This document shows positions 27,999-35,958 of a stretch of DNA of 64,000 nucleotides, piece after piece; positions within the stretch are counted from its first letter, which is position 1; each line of letters starts with the position of its first letter. The position numbers and the translations under genes are program-made. This DNA comes from Flavobacteriaceae bacterium UBA1682. GTDB lineage: Bacteria; Bacteroidota; Bacteroidia; Flavobacteriales; Flavobacteriaceae. Under the pieces are notes generated by a model. It did not search any database. It was not told the DNA's origin and saw nothing but the letters and a program-made list of their open reading frames with translations. The stretch covers positions 387,394-451,393 of the forward strand of contig DCKE01000005.1 in the NCBI GenBank assembly GCA_002320285.1. Direction: 5' to 3'.

Positions 27999-28676
27999 TC
28001 ATCTTCTAAATAAATCCCTAAATTGGAAAAGAAATCGCTCTATTAACCGTAAGTCTTCTGTAATAATATCAGCAGTCCCGGTCATTTATTGTTGAAAGTT
28101 TATATTTTTATGGTACGAAGTTTCTAATCTATTGACCAAAGATACATCGATTAATATATTATTGTCTTTATCAGGAGTTAATGAAATTGAGTTTACTTTT
28201 CCTTCTATTACCCCAAATTCTTGATCTGGGAAATTTACTAATTTTACAATTACTTTCTGTCCCAATTTAATCTTTCCTGAATTTACAGTCGAGGCTTAAC
28301 CTTCCCAATATAAGTCAAACGGTTGTTTGGAACAATCACAAACATTTCGTCACCAGCAACCACACTTTGATTTGCGCTCCATACTTGGAGAAAAGACACT
28401 TTACCATCAATAGACGCTTTTAAAGTAAAAACGAGTTCCCATTCAGCTATAGCTTTTTTAAGCTGCTTAAGAGCCACCACAACATTCTTAGAAAAGTTTA
28501 TATCATCTCGCTGCTTATTTAATTTCGTGGTTTCTCGATCACTTATCAAATTATTAAGTACCGACCTAAGTTGTGAAATTTGGGTATGTAAACCATTTTG
28601 ATTCTTTTCTTGTTGTAGAAAATCAAGGCTTTTACTTTCCCATTCTTGAGTTGAAATTATTCCTTTTGAAAAATAG
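27999..28676 (-). pseudogene. HlyD-family secretion protein remnant
   Basis: A - strand frame open from 28676, just below three TAA codons, reads FSKGIISTQEWESKSLDFLQ, then ELVFTLKASIDGKVSFLQVW, then GDEMFVIVPNNRLTYIGKVK. This is the coiled coil and lipoyl-like barrel of a periplasmic adaptor. A frameshift near 28295 moves to the frame with SGKIKLGQKVIVKLVNFPDQ, and an in-frame TAA interrupts before GTADIITEDLRLIERFLFQF. The N-terminal membrane anchor is missing. It is a relic of a peptide-exporting ABC system and directly follows the esterase-like gene. Confidence 0.85.
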
Positions 28677-28693
28677 TGTTATTATTATTCAAT

Positions 28694-29923
28694 TTAAAAA
28701 GCCACTTCCGGTTCATTTTCTCTGATATAAAAAATCCCATCAAAAACATCTAACCATTTCCCCGGTTTGTTGTCGTACCCTAATAGGGTACTATTAAATA
28801 TTTTATTGCGCCAATTAGGTTTCTTTTTTCTTACACTTTCAAAATCAATAAAAGCAAAATCAAAATTTTTCTTTCCTAATTCAGATTCGAGTGAATTATT
28901 TGGAGTATTAATCATTCCTGGAGGTGCATCACTAAATAATAATTCTCCAAAACCACCCTTGAATGATGTAAAAGCCATACTGTAAACTTTGTCTCCGTAC
29001 TCTTGAACTAGATAATCATTAAAAAGTGTAAAAGAGGCATACAGATCGGGAATATCTTCTTTATAGCGAATTTGACCTATATTTTTTGCTCCATGAAAAT
29101 TAGCTATCCATACAATTATTTTTGCCTTTGGATTTCGTTTTTTATACCATATTAGATTATTTGCCATTTGTCTATCCCTAATATTAACATATATATTTTC
29201 CGCTTCAAATCCACCAATAATATCACTATACTTTTGATTATCAATGTTAACACCCTCATTATTAACAACTTGAAGAAGAAGTCCATTCGTTTTAACTATA
29301 TCATTCTCATTCCTAATTTTATCCAGCTGTTGTTGATAAAAATCAAGATCAGCCATTGAAGTACACTTAAAATTATCTCCTTTCAATTGGCTATAAACGG
29401 AATCAAATTTGGATAGTACTTGCATATTTTTTTCCACCTCGCTTAGTCTCTTATTTAAAAAGTCACGCAATTCTGTATGCGCATAGCTCTCAAGACCAAT
29501 ATATTTTAAGGTATTATGCGTTTTTAAGAAATCGATTAGTAGTTTAGTTTGTTTAGAATACCCCCACCAAGGCAACCACTCTTTCTTATATTTAAATACA
29601 AGTAGAGAGTCCACCGGAATAACACTATTTTTAATTTGCATATCGATAAAACCCGCGCCCTCAATTGCAAGAGCATTAAACCCCTCTTTTTCAATCAAGT
29701 ATTTAATCAGATTTGCTTTCACTTCAAATGTCTTACCGTCCCCGTGTCCTGCTTCGCCGAGTATTACAATATCTTTCTCTTTTAAAACTTCAGTTATACA
29801 TTCAAACGAGCCTCCTTGAATATCTTCAACCACTACAGCAGAATATGCAAGTTCTTTTTGTACATCTACCTCACAAGCCCAAAAAAGAAAAGCAAATAAC
29901 AAAACCATGCATACCTTTACCAT
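28694..29923 (-). CDS. Erythromycin-esterase-family lipoprotein
   Basis: About 409-aa protein. The ATG at 29923 gives a type II signal, MVLLFAFLFWACEVD (Cys near 16). The body matches the erythromycin esterase/EreA-like fold: ILGEAGHGDGKTFEVKANLI with the conserved Glu and His, FNALAIEGAGF, and the later WIANFHGAKN segment. Members near peptide natural-product genes in Bacteroidota are not necessarily macrolide esterases, so hydrolase activity is a family inference. It is bounded by a GG-leader precursor remnant upstream and an HlyD remnant downstream on the same strand. Confidence 0.8.
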   Translation of the reverse strand: MVKVCMVLLFAFLFWACEVDVQKELAYSAVVVEDIQGGSFECITEVLKEKDIVILGEAGHGDGKTFEVKANLIKYLIEKEGFNALAIEGAGFIDMQIKNSVIPVDSLLVFKYKKEWLPWWGYSKQTKLLIDFLKTHNTLKYIGLESYAHTELRDFLNKRLSEVEKNMQVLSKFDSVYSQLKGDNFKCTSMADLDFYQQQLDKIRNENDIVKTNGLLLQVVNNEGVNIDNQKYSDIIGGFEAENIYVNIRDRQMANNLIWYKKRNPKAKIIVWIANFHGAKNIGQIRYKEDIPDLYASFTLFNDYLVQEYGDKVYSMAFTSFKGGFGELLFSDAPPGMINTPNNSLESELGKKNFDFAFIDFESVRKKKPNWRNKIFNSTLLGYDNKPGKWLDVFDGIFYIRENEPEVAF

Positions 29924-29969
29924 ATATTTAAAAATTATAATATTACGAAAAAACACACTCTTTTAAGTA

Positions 29970-29997
29970 AGAGCTGCCTCATGTTGAGACAGCTCTT
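29970..29997 (-). terminator. Hairpin between the precursor remnant and the esterase-like gene
   Basis: agagctgcctca pairs with tgagacagctct (one mismatch), 9 bp after the precursor's stop. Such hairpins after small peptide genes often limit readthrough into downstream genes or protect the peptide mRNA. Confidence 0.6.
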
Positions 29998-30005
29998 GTA
30001 TTCAT

Positions 30006-30236
30006 CTATGACTTACAGTTTACATACGTGCAACAATTAACTACAGTAGGAGATGGCGGCGGCGGGGCAAGAATACTATCACATTGTCTCGCGTTCATTT
30101 TACTTTTATTACATAATCTATCTGAATCTTACCAATAAGCTGCTCCTCCAACAAAAAGCTGTATATCTTCATCTTGAAGTTTGCTAATCGAAATCTTTTT
30201 TAATGTCAACTTCGAATTGAATTTCTTTTTTTCCAT
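30006..30236 (-). pseudogene. GG-leader peptide precursor interrupted by a stop codon
   Basis: From ATG at 30236 the frame reads KLTLKKISISKLQDEDIQLF followed by VGG, the leader pattern of Bacteroidota GG-type natural-product or class I lanthipeptide-like precursors. Four codons after GG comes TAA at 30129-30131. The same frame then continues for 40 codons of Cys-rich core-like sequence with NCCTYVNCKS at the end and a final TAG at 30006. The total would be a 76-residue precursor. The stop makes it a probable pseudogene, consistent with the broken HlyD gene nearby. Confidence 0.7.
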
Positions 30237-30548
30237 TTTGGAAAATTTAATTGATTAAAAATTTAGTAAATAAACAATTATAGTGCACTTATAAAATATC
30301 TATAACTAAGCCAATATTAAATGAAAAGCTAGAAATGCTAAAACCCAGAGAAGGTATTTAACAATTAAGGAAGTTTTATACTACTCTCTGTTAATTTATA
30401 TAATTACAGCAACCGCTTGTTCTAAAACAAATCTGAAAACTCCTTTAATTTGAAAAATTATATTTGAGCACATATTCGACAAAAAAAACCGCCCTCTATA
30501 TCCACTAAGATAAATAGAAGCATATAATACTGTTAAAACTTATTGGCC
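30237..30548. other. Non-coding stretch upstream of the precursor remnant
   Basis: 312 bp, strongly AT-rich, between the leftward regulator at 30549 and the leftward precursor start. It should carry the precursor promoter. No coding pattern or strong hairpin was recognised. Confidence 0.4.
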
Positions 30549-31190
30549 TTATAAAAAGCCTTTTACTTGAGCTGCACGCAACAAACCTCCTCTATCATCG
30601 ACATTAAATACTTCTTTTAAACGAGCAATGCGCTTGTGAAGCATGCCTTCACTAACTAACATCAATTTACTTATTTCGTTTATTTGATATCCCTTTGCCA
30701 ATAAGAGTAAAATCTCAATATTGTGATCTTGCTGCAATAAGTTATACTGAGCAATGGATTTCAAGCTCTGTTTTGCTTTAGTAGAATAGTATTGTTTTCC
30801 TTTTTTAATTTCTAATATTGCTTGAATCAATAGTTCTGACCGCACATCACTTTTTATCATCAATCCGTCAGGGAACACATTTTTATGAATTTTATAAATT
30901 ACAAGGGATACTTCGCTTGCAGTGATCACTAATATTTTAATAAATGGAAAAGTTTTCCGAAATATTCGAGCTAAATCCACGCCGTCCTTTACCAGACCTA
31001 TTTGTTCTCTTCCAATTTGATAATCAACAATTAAAAAATCAACATAGGGTAAAGTATTAGCGTATTCTATAGCTGCATTAATAGTAGTCGCTTTATAAAA
31101 TTCTCCACTAGAAAATCTTTGTTCAAGTACCGAACAGTATACTTCCACTATAATAGGATGATCATCTACAATAAGAAAAATAGGTTTCAT
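30549..31190 (-). CDS. NarL/FixJ-type response regulator
   Basis: About 213-aa regulator. The ATG at 31190 gives the canonical start MKPIFLIVDDHPII; an upstream TTG-type extension is unlikely. Phosphoacceptor D56 lies in DFLIVDYQIG, and the LuxR-type helix-turn-helix has ILLLLAKGYQINEISKLM. It is transcribed toward the GG-leader remnant and may have regulated the peptide locus; its likely partner kinase is the TPR kinase at 25787. It shares the HKNVFPDGLMIKSDV stretch with the regulator at 15590. Confidence 0.88.
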   Translation of the reverse strand: MKPIFLIVDDHPIIVEVYCSVLEQRFSSGEFYKATTINAAIEYANTLPYVDFLIVDYQIGREQIGLVKDGVDLARIFRKTFPFIKILVITASEVSLVIYKIHKNVFPDGLMIKSDVRSELLIQAILEIKKGKQYYSTKAKQSLKSIAQYNLLQQDHNIEILLLLAKGYQINEISKLMLVSEGMLHKRIARLKEVFNVDDRGGLLRAAQVKGFL

Positions 31191-31307
31191 TGATATTTTT
31201 AACATGTTAATTTTGCCAAAATAACTAAAATTAGTTGAAAAAACCATGAAAAATTGTATTTAATTCAAATAATCTCAACAAACCCTCTCTATATTGTTTT
31301 TAAACAA

Positions 31308-31337
31308 AAAACGGCACCCTTAAAAGAGTGCCGTTTT
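31308..31337 (-). terminator. Terminator after the thioredoxin-like gene
   Basis: aaaacggcaccc and gagtgccgtttt form a stem around a short A-rich loop, with one imperfect pair and a T run on either strand. It lies 21 bp beyond the stop of the leftward gene at 31358. Confidence 0.75.
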
Positions 31338-31357
31338 CAACAAAAAAAATAATACAA

Positions 31358-31813
31358 TCAATAAATTACTTTCAAAAGTGCGTGTAATTCAGACGCTTTA
31401 AGGTAACTGTTGTGCTGGTATATTTTTTGAAATTTGGAATCTAAAAGAATTATAGCCGGATAAGTCACCGTACCTCTATGCTCCGCAAAATACATGGCCA
31501 GCTGATGGGTACCCGATTTTAATCCGCGCTTTCTAAAGCCCCAATTTCGATGATCCCATTTCACCTCGGCTTTAGACTCTCCGTCGAAGAAAATCACATA
31601 GTAATTCTGGTTCAGCTCTTTTGTTATTTCGGAATCGGAAAAGGTTTTTTGTTTCATCAATTCGCAATAACTACACCAATCGGTGTAGAAAAAAACCAAT
31701 AAGGGACGTGCCTCCACTGCCATCAAATTCTCCACCTTATCAAAAGTAGTCGTCGTGATTTGCGCATTGCTAATGCATGTAAATAACCCCATGATCCATA
31801 TCCACTTTTTCAT
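31358..31813 (-). CDS. Exported thioredoxin-like protein
   Basis: 151-aa protein with a signal peptide cleaved near ISNAQ (residue 17) and a thioredoxin fold. The redox motif is W-C-S-Y-C in FFYTDWCSYCELMKQKTF near residues 43-60, and the cis-proline region is TYPAIILLDSKF. DUF255/DsbD-gamma-like proteins with this look are often encoded beside TonB receptors in Bacteroidota. It lies 112 bp downstream of the TonB receptor gene on the same strand and may help fold or reduce that receptor or its cysteine-bearing plug. Confidence 0.82.
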   Translation of the reverse strand: MKKWIWIMGLFTCISNAQITTTTFDKVENLMAVEARPLLVFFYTDWCSYCELMKQKTFSDSEITKELNQNYYVIFFDGESKAEVKWDHRNWGFRKRGLKSGTHQLAMYFAEHRGTVTYPAIILLDSKFQKIYQHNSYLKASELHALLKVIY

Positions 31814-31925
31814 GTTTTGTTTTTATTTGTTGATTCGCGAATTCGGTAGCCCCCTCTTAAGTAATTCATTTACACCAAATCATTACTCAACCCATACTGA
31901 TCACTGATTACCGATCACTGATTAC

Positions 31926-34181
31926 TTAAAAAACCGTATATCTCAATCCCAAAAAGCCTTGAATTCCCTGCAAAGGGGTATAACTATAATCATTGGGTTC
32001 AAAAATAACATCATTTCTTCCCGCTGGTGGCGTTACGCCATTTCCCGGTTCTCCATATGGATCCCACCATCGGGCAATAGTATCTTCTTTGGGAAGAACA
32101 TTAAAGATGTTTTTAGCTCCACCATATAATTCAAAACGTTCGTTAAACCTTTTGGTTATTTGAATATTGGTCAACACTACCCAGGGCGAGTACTCCGGTC
32201 GATAATCATTTTCTACTCGAGGCAAACGCATAGGACCTGTCCAATTACCGGTTAAATCGGCAGAAAAACCACTTCCGAAATCGTAGGTTGCCAAAAAGTT
32301 ACCCGACCACTTTGGCGCGTGGTAAAGTGGATTCTTATCACCGTCCTCTTTACGATAAACCTCCATATAAGTAGCTCCTACCATCAATTTTAAAGGAAAA
32401 TCAAAAACGACATCGACATTAAGCGACAATCCCTGAGAAATGGCATGACCGTCTAAATTATCATATATAATTTTGGTTTGATCGGTATCGGTATCCGCAT
32501 CAATTTTATTGGTGAAATAGGAGTAAAATGCTGTCGCATCAAAATTAAAAACCCCAAAGGATGCTGGTACTTTCCAACTGTAATTCAAATTAGCATTATA
32601 GGACTTCTCCGGGTTTAAGGCTTCGGCAAAAACCACTTCCCGAGCTCCGGTCAAGGCTCTGTGATCTTCTGTAAATACATTAACTACCCGAAAACCCGTT
32701 CCGAAACTGGCTCGCAAAACGTGATGGGGTGCTGGAGTAAATTTATATCCAATTCTCGGAGAATGTATGCCCTTATGCACTTTATCGTAGTCGAAACGAT
32801 AGCCCAGCAACAATTTATTTTGCTTGTTCAACGTCCATTCGTCTTGAACGAAGAAGCCGATATTTGGTTGTTTCATCGGATCGTTCTCCACCAATCCATC
32901 GTCGTCATAAATACCCGTACCGCGGGTATTATCGTCATAATAAGTATATTTATAAGACGATCCGACTAGCAGGCTGTGATTGCGCAATTCTTTGTCCCAA
33001 TATGCCTGTCCAAAAATCACTTGCTGTTTGGCTTGATAGGATTCTGTTCCATAAAAGGAATTCTGCTGGTGCCAGTTATACGAAAACTGTGTATAGATGT
33101 TTGGAGTCGTTGGCAATTGATACATTCCTATTGCCTCCATTCTATTGGTAAATATGCTTTCTCCATACACTTGGTCTCCACCGCGATCGCGTTTGCGATC
33201 CCAGTGGTTTTCGCCCCCCCAACGATCTTCATATAAATAACGTACCGCCACACTTGCCGTACGCCCCTCAGCGCGGTCAAAGTTCCATTTGTTAAATACC
33301 GAAATCCGGTCTTGTAGAGTCACATCAGTAAATCCATCTTTATTGTGGTCCTTGCGCTCGCCGTATTTAAAATAATTAATCCCGAGTAAACTATGGGTTT
33401 TTTCTCCAATCTGAAATTTCATGGCCGCATCTAAATTCGTTTCCAACCACGAAGTTGTAAATCCATCAAGACTCAATAAAGGTGCGGATTTGGCATCTTT
33501 GGTAATCACGTTGATAATTCCGCCCATAGCCTCAGTTCCATAAAGTGAAGATGCTGGTCCTTTAACTACTTCAATCCGCTCGATTAAGCTGTTGGGAATA
33601 CCGCTAAGCCCATATACCGAAGATAGCGACGATACGATCGGCATACCGTCAATCAAGATCATGGTATACGGTCCCTCCATTCCATTGATGTGTATATCAC
33701 CCGTATTACAAACATTACAATTTAATTGAGGTTGTACGCCATTGATCAACCGAACCGCGTCAAAAAGGGAAGAAGTTGGGTTTTTCTGTAAAAACTTTGG
33801 GGTATAAATCTCGACCGGTACTACGGACTCCGATTTTAAAACCGGTTTTAAAGTAGCCGAAACCACAATTTCGTTTAAATCAGCATCAACAGCTAATTCA
33901 AAATTGACCGTAGTCATCTGATCAGCCGTCACGATTAGCTTACGCCTAACCGTTTTATATCCGATATATTCTACTCGCAAAGTATAATTACCCGGTTTCA
34001 AGGTCATCAGCTCATAATAACCATCCTGATCTGTAATTGTACCGATAGTTGTATTCTCAATCTTAACTACTGCTTCGATCAATGAAGTCTCCCCTGATAA
34101 AACCCGCCCTTTCGCACCGGTTTGAGCAAAAAGCGAGGAGCTTATTAAACCAAATACAACGATAAGTATTAGTGTTCTCAT
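31926..34181 (-). CDS. TonB-dependent outer-membrane receptor
   Basis: 751-aa receptor. Signal peptide ending LFAQ (residue 20), a carboxypeptidase-D-like regulatory domain (about 24-105), a plug domain (about 115-235) with CNVCNTGDIHINGM and GPASSLYGTEAMGGIINVIT, then a 22-strand barrel ending in an aromatic residue (LRYTVF). The NCNVCNTGDI cysteine pair is characteristic of a Bacteroidota receptor subgroup. It is divergent from a DtxR-type repressor gene, 102 bp apart, so uptake of iron, haem or manganese is likely but the ligand is unknown. Confidence 0.9.
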   Translation of the reverse strand: MRTLILIVVFGLISSSLFAQTGAKGRVLSGETSLIEAVVKIENTTIGTITDQDGYYELMTLKPGNYTLRVEYIGYKTVRRKLIVTADQMTTVNFELAVDADLNEIVVSATLKPVLKSESVVPVEIYTPKFLQKNPTSSLFDAVRLINGVQPQLNCNVCNTGDIHINGMEGPYTMILIDGMPIVSSLSSVYGLSGIPNSLIERIEVVKGPASSLYGTEAMGGIINVITKDAKSAPLLSLDGFTTSWLETNLDAAMKFQIGEKTHSLLGINYFKYGERKDHNKDGFTDVTLQDRISVFNKWNFDRAEGRTASVAVRYLYEDRWGGENHWDRKRDRGGDQVYGESIFTNRMEAIGMYQLPTTPNIYTQFSYNWHQQNSFYGTESYQAKQQVIFGQAYWDKELRNHSLLVGSSYKYTYYDDNTRGTGIYDDDGLVENDPMKQPNIGFFVQDEWTLNKQNKLLLGYRFDYDKVHKGIHSPRIGYKFTPAPHHVLRASFGTGFRVVNVFTEDHRALTGAREVVFAEALNPEKSYNANLNYSWKVPASFGVFNFDATAFYSYFTNKIDADTDTDQTKIIYDNLDGHAISQGLSLNVDVVFDFPLKLMVGATYMEVYRKEDGDKNPLYHAPKWSGNFLATYDFGSGFSADLTGNWTGPMRLPRVENDYRPEYSPWVVLTNIQITKRFNERFELYGGAKNIFNVLPKEDTIARWWDPYGEPGNGVTPPAGRNDVIFEPNDYSYTPLQGIQGFLGLRYTVF

Positions 34182-34283
34182 AAATTTTTATTTAACTTGA
34201 TTTAAAATAATTTTTAGACAAATCTAAATATTATTTCATTAATAAAAAAGAATGTACTTTTGTATTTTATAAAAAACTTTATC

Positions 34284-34943
34284 ATGCTAACGTATTCAGA
34301 AGAAAATTACCTTAAAACGATTTACCATCTTTCGCTTTTTCAAAAGAAGGGAGTGGCCACCAATGCCATAGCCACTCGCATTGAAACCAAAGCGTCTTCA
34401 GTAACGGATATGATCAAGAAACTCAACGACAAAAAACTGATTGAATACCAAAAGTATCAAGGAGTTACCCTAACTGAATCGGGCTTAATGGCTGCTAAAA
34501 TGATCGTCAGAAAACACCGTTTATGGGAGGTTTTTTTAGTGGAGAAACTCGGTTTTACCTGGGATGAAGTTCACGATGTAGCAGAGGAATTAGAACATAT
34601 AAAGTCTGATAAATTGATCAATAAACTCGATGCTTATCTGGGATATCCGACAGAGGATCCGCATGGAGATCCTATTCCGAACGCAAAAGGAGAGATAAAA
34701 ACGATTAATAAATTGCTGTTATCCGACGTTAAAAAGAATATCAAATGTATTTGTGTTGGTGTAAAAGATTCTTCGAGTAGTTTTTTGCAGTATTTAGACA
34801 AACAACATATGTCATTGGGCACTGAAATTGAGGTTTTGGATATCGAAGTTTTTGACCAATCGTATTTGGTTCAAATCAACGGCGTAGAAGTAACCATTTC
34901 CAAAAAGATAGCCAGTAATTTGTTTGTAAAAACCATTGAATAA
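34284..34943 (+). CDS. DtxR/MntR-family metal-dependent repressor
   Basis: About 219-aa regulator. An N-terminal winged helix (about 1-65, SYSEENYL-type start and TKASSVTDMIKKL recognition helix), a metal-binding and dimerisation domain (about 66-135) with KHRLWEVFL, EELEHIKSDKL and DPHGDPIPN, and a C-terminal FeoA/SH3-like domain. The ATG at 34284 is favoured over a TTG 24 bp upstream. Its divergent position relative to the TonB receptor and its nearness to feoAB point to iron or manganese control of these genes. Confidence 0.9.
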   Translation: MLTYSEENYLKTIYHLSLFQKKGVATNAIATRIETKASSVTDMIKKLNDKKLIEYQKYQGVTLTESGLMAAKMIVRKHRLWEVFLVEKLGFTWDEVHDVAEELEHIKSDKLINKLDAYLGYPTEDPHGDPIPNAKGEIKTINKLLLSDVKKNIKCICVGVKDSSSSFLQYLDKQHMSLGTEIEVLDIEVFDQSYLVQINGVEVTISKKIASNLFVKTIE

Positions 34944-34969
34944 AAATTCAAAATATCTTAATTATCCGA

Positions 34970-35383
34970 ATGGAAAACCTTTCATCTAAACCATACAAAA
35001 GCACCGCCCAGGGACTGGGAATTGCCGGTCTCATACTGGGTATACTTACCGTACTGATTTCTTTTATACCCTGTTTAGGCGTTACGGCATTAATTTTTGG
35101 TCTCTTTGCATTAGTGGTCTCAAGTATCGGTTTAGGGATTTCGATACGACAGCAACAATCCAAACTATTTGTCATCGTAGCCTTAGTATTAGCAGTGATT
35201 GGATCTCTTGTTGCGGGACTACAATATTTTGTATTGACCAAACTAGCCAAACAGTATCCCCTCAACCTACAAGAGGAAATCAATTACCCCCGCGATACCG
35301 ACACTATTTTTTCTACTTCTGACGAACAGGATACGTATTTGTACGATCAAGATACTTTAGATGATGACAAGGAAGTTAAGTAA
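34970..35383 (+). CDS. Small membrane protein, 137 aa
   Basis: Membrane protein with three hydrophobic helices (about 16-37, 42-60 and 66-88), glycine-rich, followed by an acidic soluble tail rich in D, E and T. The pattern GIAGLILGILTVLI resembles DUF4190-type proteins. It starts 26 bp after the repressor and overlaps the next gene by 23 bp, so it is in an operon with both. No function can be assigned. Confidence 0.65.
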   Translation: MENLSSKPYKSTAQGLGIAGLILGILTVLISFIPCLGVTALIFGLFALVVSSIGLGISIRQQQSKLFVIVALVLAVIGSLVAGLQYFVLTKLAKQYPLNLQEEINYPRDTDTIFSTSDEQDTYLYDQDTLDDDKEVK

Positions 35384-35741
35384 TAATGCCATTCTAAATT
35401 ATAAAATTGTCAACTGTATCCTTTTGGCTGTGTTTGTAGTCGGCTTATTATTTGTCCTTTTTAGTCCCGTCAGCGTTTCGTGTTATTACACTAAAACCTA
35501 TGGCATCAGTTGCCCTAGTTGTGGCCTTACTCGCGATTTTAAATCGATTTTACAGCTAAAGACCACTGATTTAATCTCTGCGTCTTCCCTACTTTTTTTC
35601 AGCGCTTTTAGCTGTTTGTTTTTGTCGCGACTAGTCGCAAGTGTATTGATAGCCTTGAGAGTAGACAAGCGCGTGTTGATACTGTTTGAAACCGTGCTAA
35701 TCATCAGCATATTAAGCTTATTGATTTTGGCGAGAATTTAA
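35361..35741 (+). CDS. DUF2752-domain membrane protein
   Basis: 126-aa membrane protein with the DUF2752 hallmark YGISCPSCGLTRDF near residues 48-61, where the CPxCGLTR motif lies between two membrane helices. A third helix closes the protein. Its start lies inside the 3' end of the previous gene. The function of DUF2752 is unknown. The pairing of a DUF4190-like and a DUF2752 protein is common in Bacteroidota. Confidence 0.8.
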   Translation: MMTRKLSNNAILNYKIVNCILLAVFVVGLLFVLFSPVSVSCYYTKTYGISCPSCGLTRDFKSILQLKTTDLISASSLLFFSAFSCLFLSRLVASVLIALRVDKRVLILFETVLIISILSLLILARI

Positions 35742-35769
35742 ACCATGAACAGATCATTATCTAAAACAA

Positions 35770-35796
35770 AATAGGCCGTCTTAATGACAGCCTATT
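35770..35796. terminator. Convergent terminator between DUF2752 and Feo genes
   Basis: aataggccgtc pairs with gacagcctatt (one mismatch) around a 5-nt loop, 28 bp after one stop and 18 bp before the stop of the opposite gene. It probably serves both directions. Confidence 0.6.
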
Positions 35797-35814
35797 ATAT
35801 TTAAAACACCACGT

Positions 35815-35952
35815 TTAGCTACAGCCACAACCGCCACTACCGCAGGAGGAATCTTTATCATTCCCTTTTTTGGGATTCCAAAAGAACTTTCTCAACAATA
35901 CGATAACAGCAATTATTACTAAACCGTAGGCTATGATTTCTTGATAGTTCAT
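35815..35952 (-). CDS. FeoB-associated Cys-rich membrane protein
   Basis: 45-aa protein. MNYQEIIAYGLVIIAVIVLL forms one membrane helix, followed by a basic turn and a tail ending SCGSGGCGCS with three cysteines. This matches the small Cys-rich Feo partner found downstream of feoB in many Bacteroidota, thought to assist Fe(II) uptake. It starts 6 bp after the feoB stop on the same strand. Confidence 0.85.
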   Translation of the reverse strand: MNYQEIIAYGLVIIAVIVLLRKFFWNPKKGNDKDSSCGSGGCGCS

Positions 35953-35958
35953 AATTTT

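Noticed and set aside
27874..28095. A + strand frame of 73 codons
   Set aside because: It lies opposite the HlyD remnant, whose - strand reading gives clear family motifs; the + frame has no recognisable pattern.
28694..29923. Antibiotic (macrolide) resistance gene
   Set aside because: It belongs to the erythromycin-esterase-like superfamily, but it is an exported lipoprotein beside peptide natural-product relics; resistance cannot be claimed.
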